This document shows, in pieces, positions 18,755 to 26,699 of a stretch of DNA of 64,000 nucleotides. The stretch is from Rhodobacter calidifons. GTDB taxonomy: Bacteria > Pseudomonadota > Alphaproteobacteria > Rhodobacterales > Rhodobacteraceae. The position numbers were made by a program, and so were the translations under genes. Position 1 is the stretch's first letter. Every line of letters starts with the position of its first letter. The stretch covers positions 1-64,000 of the forward strand of contig NZ_JAANHS010000001.1 of assembly GCF_011174775.1 (NCBI RefSeq), given 5' to 3'. The notes under the pieces were generated by a model that saw only the letters and a list, made by a program, of their open reading frames with translations, was not told where the DNA came from and did not search any database.

Positions 18755-20101
18755 CTACCGCGCCAACCGCCAGAACCGCCACATCAGGCTGGCCGCCGCG
18801 CAGACCAGGCCCACGACCAGACCCAGCCACAGCCCCTCGCCGCCGTATCCCAGCGGAAAGGCCAGGACATAGCTGCACGGGATGCCGATCAGCCAGTAGC
18901 TGACCGCCGCCAGGCCCAGCGGCACCCGTGTATCCTGCACCCCGCGCAACAGGCCCAGCGCCATGACCTGCATTCCGTCGGCCAGCTGGAACAGCGCCGC
19001 CAGCATCAGGAGCGTGACGCCATAGGCCAGGATCGCGGCGCTTTCCGGCTTCTCCAGGTCCAGGAACAAGGCCACGATGGGTTCGGGCAGCGACAAGAAC
19101 AGGGTGACAGAGGCCACCGCCACCCCAAGCGAGATCACCACCGCCACCTTCGCCGCCTGCCGCAGCGCCGGGCGGTCCCCCTGCCCGTCGAACCGCGCGA
19201 CGCGGATCGTGGCGGCACTCGACAGGCCGACATGCAGCATGAAGGTCAGCGCCGCCACTTCCAGCGCGATGCCATGCGCGGCCAGTTCCACCGTGCCGAT
19301 CCAGCCCATCATCAGCGCCGAGGCCTGGAACAGCCCGCCCTCGGCCAGCCCGGTCAGGCCGATCGGCAGGCCCAGCCGCCAGACCTGGCCCATCGCCGGC
19401 CAGTCCGGCCGCCAGAAGCGCTGGAACAGGTGGAACCGGCGCAGCGCGGGCAGGAAATGGGCGTAAAGGCCCAGGCCCGCCAGCGAGACGACCTGCACCA
19501 CCACCGTCGCCACCGCCGCCCCGCGCGCGCCCATCTCGGGAAAGCCCCAGTTGCCGAAGATCAGCGCCCAGTTCACCGCGATGTTCACCGCCACCGCCAC
19601 CAGCGTGACCCAAAGCACGACCTGCGTCCGGTGCAGGGCCGAAAGATAGCTTTGCAGCACGGTCACGATCAGCGCCGGCACCATGCCGAGACCCGCGATG
19701 CGCATGTAGTCCTGCGCGATGGCCGAAACCTCGGCGTTCTGGCCCAGGGCCAGCAGGATCGGCTCGCTCCACCAGAAGACCGGATAGACCGCCAGGCCGA
19801 AGGCGATGGACAGCCAGATCCCCATCCGCGTGTCGCGGCGCACCTGCGTCTCGTCGCCCCGCCCCAGCGCGGCCGCGACCATCGGCATCACCGCCTTGGC
19901 AAAGCCCGACCCCACGACGAAGACGATGAAGAAGGACGAGGCCCCCAGCACCACCGAGGCCAGCGCCACCACGCCATACCAGCCGACCATGACCGTATCG
20001 GTCACATGCAGCGCCATCTGCGCCAGATGCGAGCCGATCAGCGGCAGGCCCAGCGCAAGCGTCTCCCGCGCATGGGTGGAGGTGGTCATCCTGTGGGTCA
20101 T
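18755..20101 (-). CDS. MATE family efflux transporter
   Basis: A 448-residue inner-membrane protein with about twelve hydrophobic helices in two similar halves, starting ETLALGLPLIGSHLAQMALHVTDTVMVGWYGVVALA, the typical MATE N-terminal bundle. MATE pumps export cationic drugs and toxic organics in exchange for Na+ or H+. It is closest in style to NorM-type proteins. The gene converges on kpsC with about 70 bp between and is not obviously in an operon. Confidence 0.92.
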   Translation of the reverse strand: MTHRMTTSTHARETLALGLPLIGSHLAQMALHVTDTVMVGWYGVVALASVVLGASSFFIVFVVGSGFAKAVMPMVAAALGRGDETQVRRDTRMGIWLSIAFGLAVYPVFWWSEPILLALGQNAEVSAIAQDYMRIAGLGMVPALIVTVLQSYLSALHRTQVVLWVTLVAVAVNIAVNWALIFGNWGFPEMGARGAAVATVVVQVVSLAGLGLYAHFLPALRRFHLFQRFWRPDWPAMGQVWRLGLPIGLTGLAEGGLFQASALMMGWIGTVELAAHGIALEVAALTFMLHVGLSSAATIRVARFDGQGDRPALRQAAKVAVVISLGVAVASVTLFLSLPEPIVALFLDLEKPESAAILAYGVTLLMLAALFQLADGMQVMALGLLRGVQDTRVPLGLAAVSYWLIGIPCSYVLAFPLGYGGEGLWLGLVVGLVCAAASLMWRFWRLAR

Positions 20102-20162
20102 GGCGGAGACTTATCGCCGCGCCCGGGCGGGCACAAGGCGGGCTTTCCGCCGCGGCGCGGCG

Positions 20163-21086
20163 TCAGAGACTGCCGGCCAGAAGCCCCAGCGCCGCCGCGG
20201 CGATCGCCACGCCCACCGCCAGTTCCACCACCGGCAGCGCGCGTGCCAGGCGGCCCTGGCCCAGACCCTCCCAGGCACCCTCGCGCGCCCAGACCGACAG
20301 GGCCGCCGCCCCGACCGTGACCAGCGCCGTTCCCAGCCCCATCACCAGGGCGCCCACGATCCCGGCCAGCGCGATGCCCAGTTGCCAGGTCAGCACCAGC
20401 ACGAACAGCGCCCCCGAACAGGGCCGAAGCGCAATCCCCGCGACCAGCGCCAGACCGTCGCGGAAGCTGGCGACCTGCGCCACCTCCTCGACCGTCGGCC
20501 CATGCGCATGGGTGCAGCCCGGCCCGTGGTCGTGGCCGTGGTGGTGGTGTCGGTCATGGTGGTGGTGGTGGCCCTGCGCGGGGACGGCAGCGATCTGCCG
20601 GCGCAGCCCCTGCGCGCCGCGCCAGACCAGCCACAGGCCGAGGCCCGCGATCATCGCATGGCCTGCGGGCGTCACCCAGCGCTCTGCCGCGCCTTCGACG
20701 GCCTGCCGGCCCAGCCCCAGAACGCCAATGGCCGCATAGACCAGGATCACGGCCACCGCCGCCTGCGCCAGGCTGGAGGCCAGCGCCAGCCCCGCCAGCC
20801 GCGCCACCGGCACCCGCCGCGCCAGCCCGTAGCCGCCCAGCACCAGCTTGCCATGTCCCGGCCCCGCCGCATGCAGCACCCCATAGCCGATGCACAGGCC
20901 CCAGAAGGCCGCCAGCGCCCCGGCCTCGCCGGCCCGCAAGGCGCGGATCGCGCCGGCCAGCTGCTCTTGCGCGGCCCGCTGCGCGCTGCCCAACCAGGCA
21001 GCCAGCGAGTCCAGCGCCCCAGAGAGCCAAAGTCCGGCCAGGATCAGCACCAGGACCAGGCCGGACAGCATCAGGGCGCGGCGCAT
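20163..21086 (-). CDS. NicO/RcnA-like metal permease with His-rich loop
   Basis: A 307-residue membrane protein. The signature HAAGPGHGKLVLGGY of nickel/cobalt transporters is in the second helix region. About residues 190-215 form a cytoplasmic or periplasmic loop with runs of His (HHHHHDRHHHHGHDHGPGCTH), a metal-binding element. The conserved C-terminal GIALRPCSGALFVLV segment is also present. The ATG overlaps the end of the upstream DUF1007 gene by 16 nt, so translation is coupled. DUF1007-NicO pairs are found with Ni, Co or Zn handling; direction and metal are not determinable here. Confidence 0.85.
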   Translation of the reverse strand: MRRALMLSGLVLVLILAGLWLSGALDSLAAWLGSAQRAAQEQLAGAIRALRAGEAGALAAFWGLCIGYGVLHAAGPGHGKLVLGGYGLARRVPVARLAGLALASSLAQAAVAVILVYAAIGVLGLGRQAVEGAAERWVTPAGHAMIAGLGLWLVWRGAQGLRRQIAAVPAQGHHHHHDRHHHHGHDHGPGCTHAHGPTVEEVAQVASFRDGLALVAGIALRPCSGALFVLVLTWQLGIALAGIVGALVMGLGTALVTVGAAALSVWAREGAWEGLGQGRLARALPVVELAVGVAIAAAALGLLAGSL

Positions 21087-21730
21087 GTCACCCGCACTTC
21101 CTCGGCGAACTGGGCGCCCACGGCCGGAAACGCGTCCTCGACATCGACATCCGGGGTGTATTCCTTCAGCGCCTCCAGCAGCGCCTGCTCGGCCTCCGTC
21201 AGGTCCGGGACAAAGGTCCGCGCAACACAGCCCGTCCCGCCCGTCACCACCGCCGGCTCCGGGATGGAATAGGCCACGTAATAGCCCGGGTCGTAGGCCT
21301 GGACGATCAGCGGCACCGCGCCCACCGGCACCGGAGCCGCCAGCCGCCGCAGATGGGTCGAGGTGATCCGCTTGCCGTCGTAGCGGGCACCGAACTCCTC
21401 GGGCCGCGACAGATCCAGCGGCGTCTCGCCCAGCAGCGCGAAGGTGTCGCCGGCAAAGCCCTCGTCCCATTTCATGTCGAACCCGGACAGCCGCGCCTCT
21501 TCCTCTGGCGACAGCTTGCCGTCCCAGTCCGCGTCCAGCCCCATGTCGCCGACGACATACAGCGAATAAAGCTCGTCATAGGTCCAGCTGATCCGGATCG
21601 CGGTGGCCTCGTTGCGGTCGTTCAGGATCACCTCGATCCCGGTGTCGATCCAGACATGCGGATGCGCCAGCGCCGGACCGGCAGGCAGACCGGCGGCCAG
21701 GACCAGGGCGGGAAGGGCGCAGCGCAGCAT
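21071..21730 (-). CDS. DUF1007 family periplasmic protein
   Basis: About 219 residues with a signal peptide (MLRCALPALVLAAGLPAGPALAHPHVWID). The mature protein starts at HPHVWIDTGIEVI, the conserved N-terminus of DUF1007, which could ligate a metal. A Ca-binding-like loop DADWDGKLSPEEEARL follows. I chose the ATG that gives the shorter, signal-like N-terminus; an ATG 36 nt upstream is also open. It probably delivers or accepts metal for the NicO permease it overlaps. Confidence 0.82.
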   Translation of the reverse strand: MLRCALPALVLAAGLPAGPALAHPHVWIDTGIEVILNDRNEATAIRISWTYDELYSLYVVGDMGLDADWDGKLSPEEEARLSGFDMKWDEGFAGDTFALLGETPLDLSRPEEFGARYDGKRITSTHLRRLAAPVPVGAVPLIVQAYDPGYYVAYSIPEPAVVTGGTGCVARTFVPDLTEAEQALLEALKEYTPDVDVEDAFPAVGAQFAEEVRVTCAAP

Positions 21731-21800
21731 GGGGCGCAAGGTAAGCGCCCGCGCGGCCAAGTCCAAGAGGCGGCTTCCCGCCCCGGCATGCTTTCGCGAC

Positions 21801-22724
21801 TCAGGCCTTCAGCATCGCAGGATGGGTCGCCACGTCATGGATCGCCGGCCCCATCCCCAGAACCTGCGTTGCCCGCCCGACGATCAGCGGGTCCGGCGTT
21901 CCCACCACCTCGGCGTCCTTGTTCGGATAATCGAGGGTGGACAGGAAATGCCGCATGCAGGCCAGCTGCGCCCGCTTCTTGTCGTTCGACTTCACGATCA
22001 CCCAGGGGGCATCGGCGGTGTCGGTGTAGAAGAACATCGCCTCCTTCGCCTCGGTGTAGTCATCCCAGCGGTCGAGGGACGCCTTGTCGATCGGCGACAG
22101 CTTCCACATCTTCAACGGATCGGTCTCCCACGCACGGAACCGCGCCCGCTCTTCCTCGCGCGTGACGCTGAACCAGTACTTGTACAGCCGGATCCCCGAC
22201 CGGACGAGCATCCGCTCGAACTCTGGCGCCTGGCGCATGAATTCCAGGTATTCGCTGGGTGTGCAGAACCCCATCACCCGTTCCACCCCCGCGCGGTTGT
22301 ACCAGGAGCGGTCGTAGAACACCATTTCCCCCGCCGTCGGCAGATGCGCGATGTAGCGCTGAAAGAACCACTGGCCCTTCTCGACCTCGCTTGGCTTGGT
22401 CAGCGCGCAGACCCTTGCATAGCGGGGGTTCAGATGCTCCATGAACCGCTTGATCGTGCCGCCCTTGCCGGCCGCGTCACGCTCTTCCATCAGGATGACG
22501 AACTTCTGCCCGCTGTCCTGCGCCCAGATCTGCACCTTCAGAAGCTCGGCCTGAAGGCGGGCCTTCTCGGCCTCATAGGTCGCGCGGCCCATCAGGCGGG
22601 CATAGGGGTAGCGACCCGATTCAAAGGCCTGATGCAACGGACTTGCCGGGGCCCGAGACGCCTGCGGGCCGGGAACGGCCTCGGCGGCTTCGGTCGTCTT
22701 CAGGATCGTCGCACTGTCTTCCAT
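21801..22724 (-). CDS. ppk2: Polyphosphate kinase 2
   Basis: A 307-residue PPK2-family kinase of the single-domain type, which uses polyphosphate to phosphorylate nucleoside diphosphates or monophosphates. Walker A is ERDAAGKGGTIKRFMEHLNPR, Walker B is MVFYDRSWYNRAGVERVMGF, and the lid module has arginines (RSGIRLYKYWFSVTREEERARFRAW). Together with the ppk1 gene at 49.7 kb the organism can both make and spend polyphosphate. Confidence 0.95.
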   Translation of the reverse strand: MEDSATILKTTEAAEAVPGPQASRAPASPLHQAFESGRYPYARLMGRATYEAEKARLQAELLKVQIWAQDSGQKFVILMEERDAAGKGGTIKRFMEHLNPRYARVCALTKPSEVEKGQWFFQRYIAHLPTAGEMVFYDRSWYNRAGVERVMGFCTPSEYLEFMRQAPEFERMLVRSGIRLYKYWFSVTREEERARFRAWETDPLKMWKLSPIDKASLDRWDDYTEAKEAMFFYTDTADAPWVIVKSNDKKRAQLACMRHFLSTLDYPNKDAEVVGTPDPLIVGRATQVLGMGPAIHDVATHPAMLKA

Positions 22725-22874
22725 ACGGTCACCTCCCGGGAAACATGATCCGCCAACCCATGCACGGGCTGCGACAATTCGCCTTGACCCGGATCAACCC
22801 GGCGGAAGTTCGTTCGCCCCTTTTGCTTGCCGGTCACAGGGCCTAGGCTGGCGCAAGACACGATGGAGTTCCCC

Positions 22875-23534
22875 ATGGCCACCCTTTACGGCGTCTTCCG
22901 CAGCCGGGCGTCGCGGCCGATCTGGCTGCTGTACGAACTTGGCGAAGCCTTCGACCATGTGCCCGTCATCCAGGCCTACCGCCTGCCCCAGGCCAGCGCG
23001 CCGGATGCGCCCCTGAACACCGCCTCGCCCGCATTCCTGAAGGTGAACCCGCAGGGCCAGATCCCGGCCTGGGTCGAGGGCGACCTCGTGCTGACCGAGT
23101 CGCTCTCGATCACCAACCACATCGCCCGCACCCGTGGCGGCGCGCTCGGCCCGCAGAGCCCAGCCGAACAGGCGCTGATCGACCAGTGGACCCTGCTGGC
23201 CGTCACCGCCGTCGAGACCCCGGCGCTGGAAATCCAGACCATCCAGGGCGCGGGGGGCGACAAGACCCCCGAGGGCCAGGCCGCCATCGCGATCAATGCC
23301 GAGAAGCTGCGCCGCCCGCTGCGGCGGCTGGAGGCGCATCTGGCGGCGCATCCCTACCTCGTCGGGGACCGCTTCACCGTGGCGGACCTGAACCTGGCCG
23401 AGTGCCTGCGCTATGCCCAGGGTCACCCGACGCTCCTGGGCGAGTTTCCGGCGGTGAATTCCTGGCTGGAGCGCTGTCAGGCCCGCCCCGCCTTCCAGAG
23501 GATGTGGGCCGCCCGGATGGCCGAACCGGCCTGA
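22875..23534 (+). CDS. Glutathione S-transferase family protein
   Basis: A 219-residue protein with an N-terminal thioredoxin-like domain (MATLYGVFRSRASRPIWLLYELG, then VNPQGQIPAWVEGDLVLTESLSITNHIA, where the cis-Pro and ES glutathione-binding residues are visible) and a helical C-terminal domain (PYLVGDRFTVADLNLAECLR). I chose the ATG giving MATLYGVF; upstream in-frame starts would only add an uncharged leader. The substrate is unknown. It is the last intact gene before a stretch of decayed transposase DNA. Confidence 0.88.
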   Translation: MATLYGVFRSRASRPIWLLYELGEAFDHVPVIQAYRLPQASAPDAPLNTASPAFLKVNPQGQIPAWVEGDLVLTESLSITNHIARTRGGALGPQSPAEQALIDQWTLLAVTAVETPALEIQTIQGAGGDKTPEGQAAIAINAEKLRRPLRRLEAHLAAHPYLVGDRFTVADLNLAECLRYAQGHPTLLGEFPAVNSWLERCQARPAFQRMWAARMAEPA

Positions 23535-23700
23535 GGGCACGCACGGGCAGGCACCTGGGCGTAGGCAGAGTTATGGGGTGAAAAACGCAAGTTGGTTGGG
23601 TTTTGGCGTTTACGGTTGGGGAGTATCCCGGTGCCATGCGGTACCGCGTCTCCAAGGTTTACCGCATGGCAGACGCCACCATGAAACGATCGAGTTTCGC

Positions 23701-23850
23701 CAGTTCCTTTCGCAGTTCCACAGCGATGAAGCCAGCCACGACAACGCGCCGGCGGAGACGATCAAAGAACTGTTCAAGGCCAAGGTCATCCACCGCCGCA
23801 GCTCGTGGCGCAGCGACGAGGCTGTCGAATGCGCAACCCTCGAACGGGTG
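23701..23850 (+). pseudogene. Remnant of IS3-family integrase/transposase (OrfB)
   Basis: The translated segment QFLSQFHSDEASHDNAPAETIKELFKAKVIHRR followed by SSWRSDEAVECATLERV matches the DDE-core region of IS3-family OrfB. The usual motif there is SYDNALAETINGLYKAEVIHRRGPWRS...EAVEFATLEWV. The catalytic neighbourhood is eroded and the domain is truncated on both sides. No terminal inverted repeats could be recognised, so this is a dead fragment, not a mobile element. Confidence 0.75.
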
Positions 23851-24102
23851 AGACCTGCCCGCGGTCGTCCCTCCTTGATCACGCTAGTCCTTGGGGTTGA
23901 TCGTGGTCGCTTTCCAGTGAGAAAGCGCGCCGGGCGCGGTTTTCGCGCCGGAAAACACCGCCGACCTGCTTGCTGAAAAGCAATTCCTGTCGCCCACGCT
24001 GTGCGTACATAACGGGGCGACGGCTGCCCCCATCGCCCATGACTGTGCCGGTCTCTGTTTGGAGCCGGACCGGCCTGAAATTCCTTCCCGCGCGGGCGCA
24101 GG

Positions 24103-24330
24103 ACCCGGATAGCCTCGACCAACCCGCTGGAGCGGTTGAACCGCGAAGTGCAGCGCCGCGCCGACGTCATCGGCATCTTCGCGAACGACGACGCGATCAT
24201 CCGCCTCGTCAGAGCCGTAATGCTGGAAATCAACGACGGACGGGCGGTCGCAAGGCGCTGCATGTTGCTTGAAACCCTCGCCCGGGTCACCGACGATCCA
24301 ACCGTCAAGCTGCCCGTCCCGACCGCCTGA
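24103..24330 (+). pseudogene. Remnant of IS256-family transposase, C-terminus
   Basis: The frame reads STNPLERLNREVQRRADVIGIF, then ANDDAIIRLVRAVMLEIND and ARRCMLLETLARVTDDPTVKLP, ending at TGA. This is the highly conserved C-terminal end of IS256-type (Mutator-like) transposases (NPLERLNKEIKRRT..VGIFPN..AIIRLVGALLLEQND). Only about 75 residues survive and the rest of the enzyme is missing. It lies 250 bp beyond the end of the RuBisCO-like protein gene. Confidence 0.85.
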
Positions 24331-24579
24331 TCAAGCCCTGAGCTCTCCGAGGCTCGGCGCTCCTGCACCACGCCGTGGGACACCATCAGGCCCGCCCTCA
24401 GCCGGGCGCAGCACGCCCATGACCAGGGCTGCGATGAAACGGCTTTTCTTCATCACTTCATCGTTCATCCTGCCGTGAAACTACGTCCGCATTCCCTGAA
24501 ACATTTGCAGGATCACCACGCCGGCCTGATCCGGTCGCGGGCACCAGCGTGCAGTGCGTGTCGGCGCCGCAGATCGCGA
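24331..24579. other. Intergenic DNA between IS256 remnant and RuBisCO-like gene
   Basis: No coding region or clear hairpin is supported here. It is probably non-coding debris of the transposon and may include the 3' untranslated region of the minus-strand sugar operon. Confidence 0.5.
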
Positions 24580-25698
24580 TTACGCGCCGGTGGGCAGGGC
24601 CCGGCGCATCTCTGCCACAGCCTCATCGATTCTGCCGGGATCCCGAAGCAGGCTGCCGCCCAGCAGATAGACCACATCCTGACCATACATCGCCTGCATG
24701 TCCGCAGCGCGCGCGACGCTCATTCCGCCGCCGGGGCTGGGCAGCATTGCGCGGCCGGGGCCGGAGGGGTCACGGCAGGCCCGGGCGATGGCCCGGCACT
24801 CCTCGGCGCTGAAGCCGAACCGACCGCCCACGTTCGGGAAGACCGAGATATCGGCCCCCGCCAGCCGCTGGATCGTGCCGAAGAGGACGCCGTGGTCGAT
24901 GCCGTTGTCGGGCGCCAGGACGAAGGGGCCGAGAAAGGACGGATGCGTCATCACCGGCAGGTTCAGGCCCGCATCCGTCGCGATGCGATGCACCAGGCCG
25001 AAGCCGAAGAGACCCGGCATGACCAGCACGCCATCGGCCCCCGCATCCCTGAGGAAGCGCAGGTTCCGCTCGATCTCATCGGCCCGGCCCGAGAGATTGG
25101 GGAAATAGAGCGTCCTCTGCCCGGTTTGCGCCCGCACCTTGCGCATCGCCGCGCAAACCGCCTCGACCCGGGCACGGAATGGGGCCGAGGGCTGACCGGC
25201 AAGACCGTGATCCTCCTTGACGATGTCGGCACCGCCGCGCACGCAGCCCTCGGCAAGGCGGGCAAGCTCGGCCGGTGTCAGACCCATGGGCTTCAGCACC
25301 GGGGCGATCATCCCCCCCGTCGCGCGGCCACACAGGGCCCGGATCCCCGCAATGCCGAAACGCGGGCCCGGCAGCCGCGCGGCCATCTCCGGCCCGAGAT
25401 CAATTCCGGTGACGCGGATCCCCTGCTGGATCGAGGAATTGCCGAATACCACGTTCAGGAACTGGGTGAATTCGTCGCCCGCGCTGTCGGGGGAATAGCT
25501 GACGCTCGCCTGCCAGAGATCCTCGCCCAGGCTCCCGATCTCCTCGACCCGGCCGAGGATCTCGTCCGCGACATAGCCGGCGGGCACCACGTTGCGCGGG
25601 ATCTCGACCGTCTGTTCCAGCGCGATACCCTCGGCGCGAGCCTGCGCCTCGGCCCGACTGGCGGCGCGCAGACGGTAGGTGACGGTAAATCGGGACAT
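24580..25698 (-). CDS. RuBisCO-like protein (form IV), non-carboxylating
   Basis: A 372-residue homologue of the RuBisCO large subunit. Against RuBisCO, the motif TIKPKLGLS reads VLKPMGLT (Lys175 kept, Lys177 lost) and GGLDFTKDDEN reads GGADIVKEDHG (Lys201 and Asp203 kept, Glu204 replaced by His). The loop with His327 is VFPNVGGRFG. Phosphate-binding glycines (PSPGGGMS, LLGGSLL) remain. These changes exclude CO2 fixation and fit isomerase or enolisation chemistry on a phosphorylated ketose. Overall it resembles the non-phototroph RLP group that includes OiaX. It is last in the six-gene importer operon; its ATG overlaps the transketolase stop (TGATG). A GTG one codon upstream is possible. Confidence 0.92.
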   Translation of the reverse strand: MSRFTVTYRLRAASRAEAQARAEGIALEQTVEIPRNVVPAGYVADEILGRVEEIGSLGEDLWQASVSYSPDSAGDEFTQFLNVVFGNSSIQQGIRVTGIDLGPEMAARLPGPRFGIAGIRALCGRATGGMIAPVLKPMGLTPAELARLAEGCVRGGADIVKEDHGLAGQPSAPFRARVEAVCAAMRKVRAQTGQRTLYFPNLSGRADEIERNLRFLRDAGADGVLVMPGLFGFGLVHRIATDAGLNLPVMTHPSFLGPFVLAPDNGIDHGVLFGTIQRLAGADISVFPNVGGRFGFSAEECRAIARACRDPSGPGRAMLPSPGGGMSVARAADMQAMYGQDVVYLLGGSLLRDPGRIDEAVAEMRRALPTGA

Positions 25699-26699
25699 CA
25701 CAGCGCCTCGGCCTTGACCGCGGAATGCACCGCCTCGACCCGGACGGCTTCAAGCGCGCCCTCGTCGATCCCGGTGCTCTGGCCTGTCAGCCGCTCGATC
25801 GCGCGGACAAGCGCCAGCGCATCCATGCCATAATGGCGCATGAGATAGGGGCGCGAGCCGCCGTGGGCATAGGTATCCTGAAGCCCAAGGCGGACCAGCC
25901 GCCGGGCGAGGCCCGCCTCGGCCAGGGCCTCGGCCACCATGCTGCCGATCCCGCCGTTGACGAGGTGGTTTTCCAGCGTGACCACGCCATGGCGCACGCT
26001 GGCCGCATGATCCACGATCTGCGCGGCATCGAAGGGCTTCAGCGTGTTCAGATGCAGATGGCGGACCGAAACCCCCGCCCCTGCCAGGGCACTTCGGGCG
26101 CGGATCGCCTCTTCGGTGGTGACGCCGGCGGTGACGACCAGCACATCGTCGCCCTCGGACAGAACCCGCATCTGCCCGATCCGCAGCGGCGTATCGAACA
26201 GTCGCGGCACCGCGCCGCGCAGGATGCGGCAATAGACCGGGCCATCCACGGTATCGGCCTCGGCCACGATGCTTTCGACCTCGGTCGCGTCGCCGGCCTC
26301 GAGCACGGTCATGTTCGGGAGGGTCCGCATCACCGCGATGTCCTCGATCGCCTGATGGGTCATGCCGCCGGGCGTGGTCACGCCGGGCAGGAAGCCCATC
26401 AACCGCACCTTCCGGCGCGGATAGGCGATGGAGGCCACCAGCTGGTCATAGGGACGCCGGTAGAGGAACACGCCGAAGGAATGCAGGAAGGGTCGGAACC
26501 CAGCGAGGCCAAGCCCCCCGGCAAAGGACAGCATGTTCTGTTCGGCCATGCCGAGGCTCAGGAACTGCCCGGGGTGGCGGTCGCGGAAACCGTCGATCTC
26601 GCAGCTCGAGGTCAGGTCGGCCGAGAGACAGAGCACCTCGGGGTGCTGCACGGCATGGGCCTCGAAGGCCGCGGCATAGGGGCGGTTGACCATTTCCAT
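25698..26699 (-). CDS. Transketolase-like protein, C-terminal subunit
   Basis: A 333-residue protein equal to the pyrimidine-binding and C-terminal domains of transketolase. Seen: VLCLSADLTSSCEIDGFRDRHPGQFLSLGMAEQNMLSFAGGLG, where the Glu in AEQN activates ThDP, and the C-terminal Rossmann-like domain (DDVLVVTAGVTTEEAI..., HLHLNTLKPFD, TLENHLVNGGIGSMVAEAL). It needs the N-terminal subunit encoded just upstream, with a TGATG start/stop overlap. Split transketolases of this kind include apulose-4-phosphate transketolase AptB and uncharacterised sugar-operon enzymes. The substrate here is unknown. Confidence 0.93.
   Translation of the reverse strand: MEMVNRPYAAAFEAHAVQHPEVLCLSADLTSSCEIDGFRDRHPGQFLSLGMAEQNMLSFAGGLGLAGFRPFLHSFGVFLYRRPYDQLVASIAYPRRKVRLMGFLPGVTTPGGMTHQAIEDIAVMRTLPNMTVLEAGDATEVESIVAEADTVDGPVYCRILRGAVPRLFDTPLRIGQMRVLSEGDDVLVVTAGVTTEEAIRARSALAGAGVSVRHLHLNTLKPFDAAQIVDHAASVRHGVVTLENHLVNGGIGSMVAEALAEAGLARRLVRLGLQDTYAHGGSRPYLMRHYGMDALALVRAIERLTGQSTGIDEGALEAVRVEAVHSAVKAEAL

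Noticed and set aside
23610-24386. A 258-residue minus-strand frame opposite the transposase remnants
   Set aside because: It is antisense to recognisable transposase sequence and has no features of its own.
24580-25698. Possible CO2-fixing RuBisCO
   Set aside because: The Glu204 and Lys177 equivalents are lost, and no small subunit or phosphoribulokinase gene is near. It is a form IV RuBisCO-like protein.
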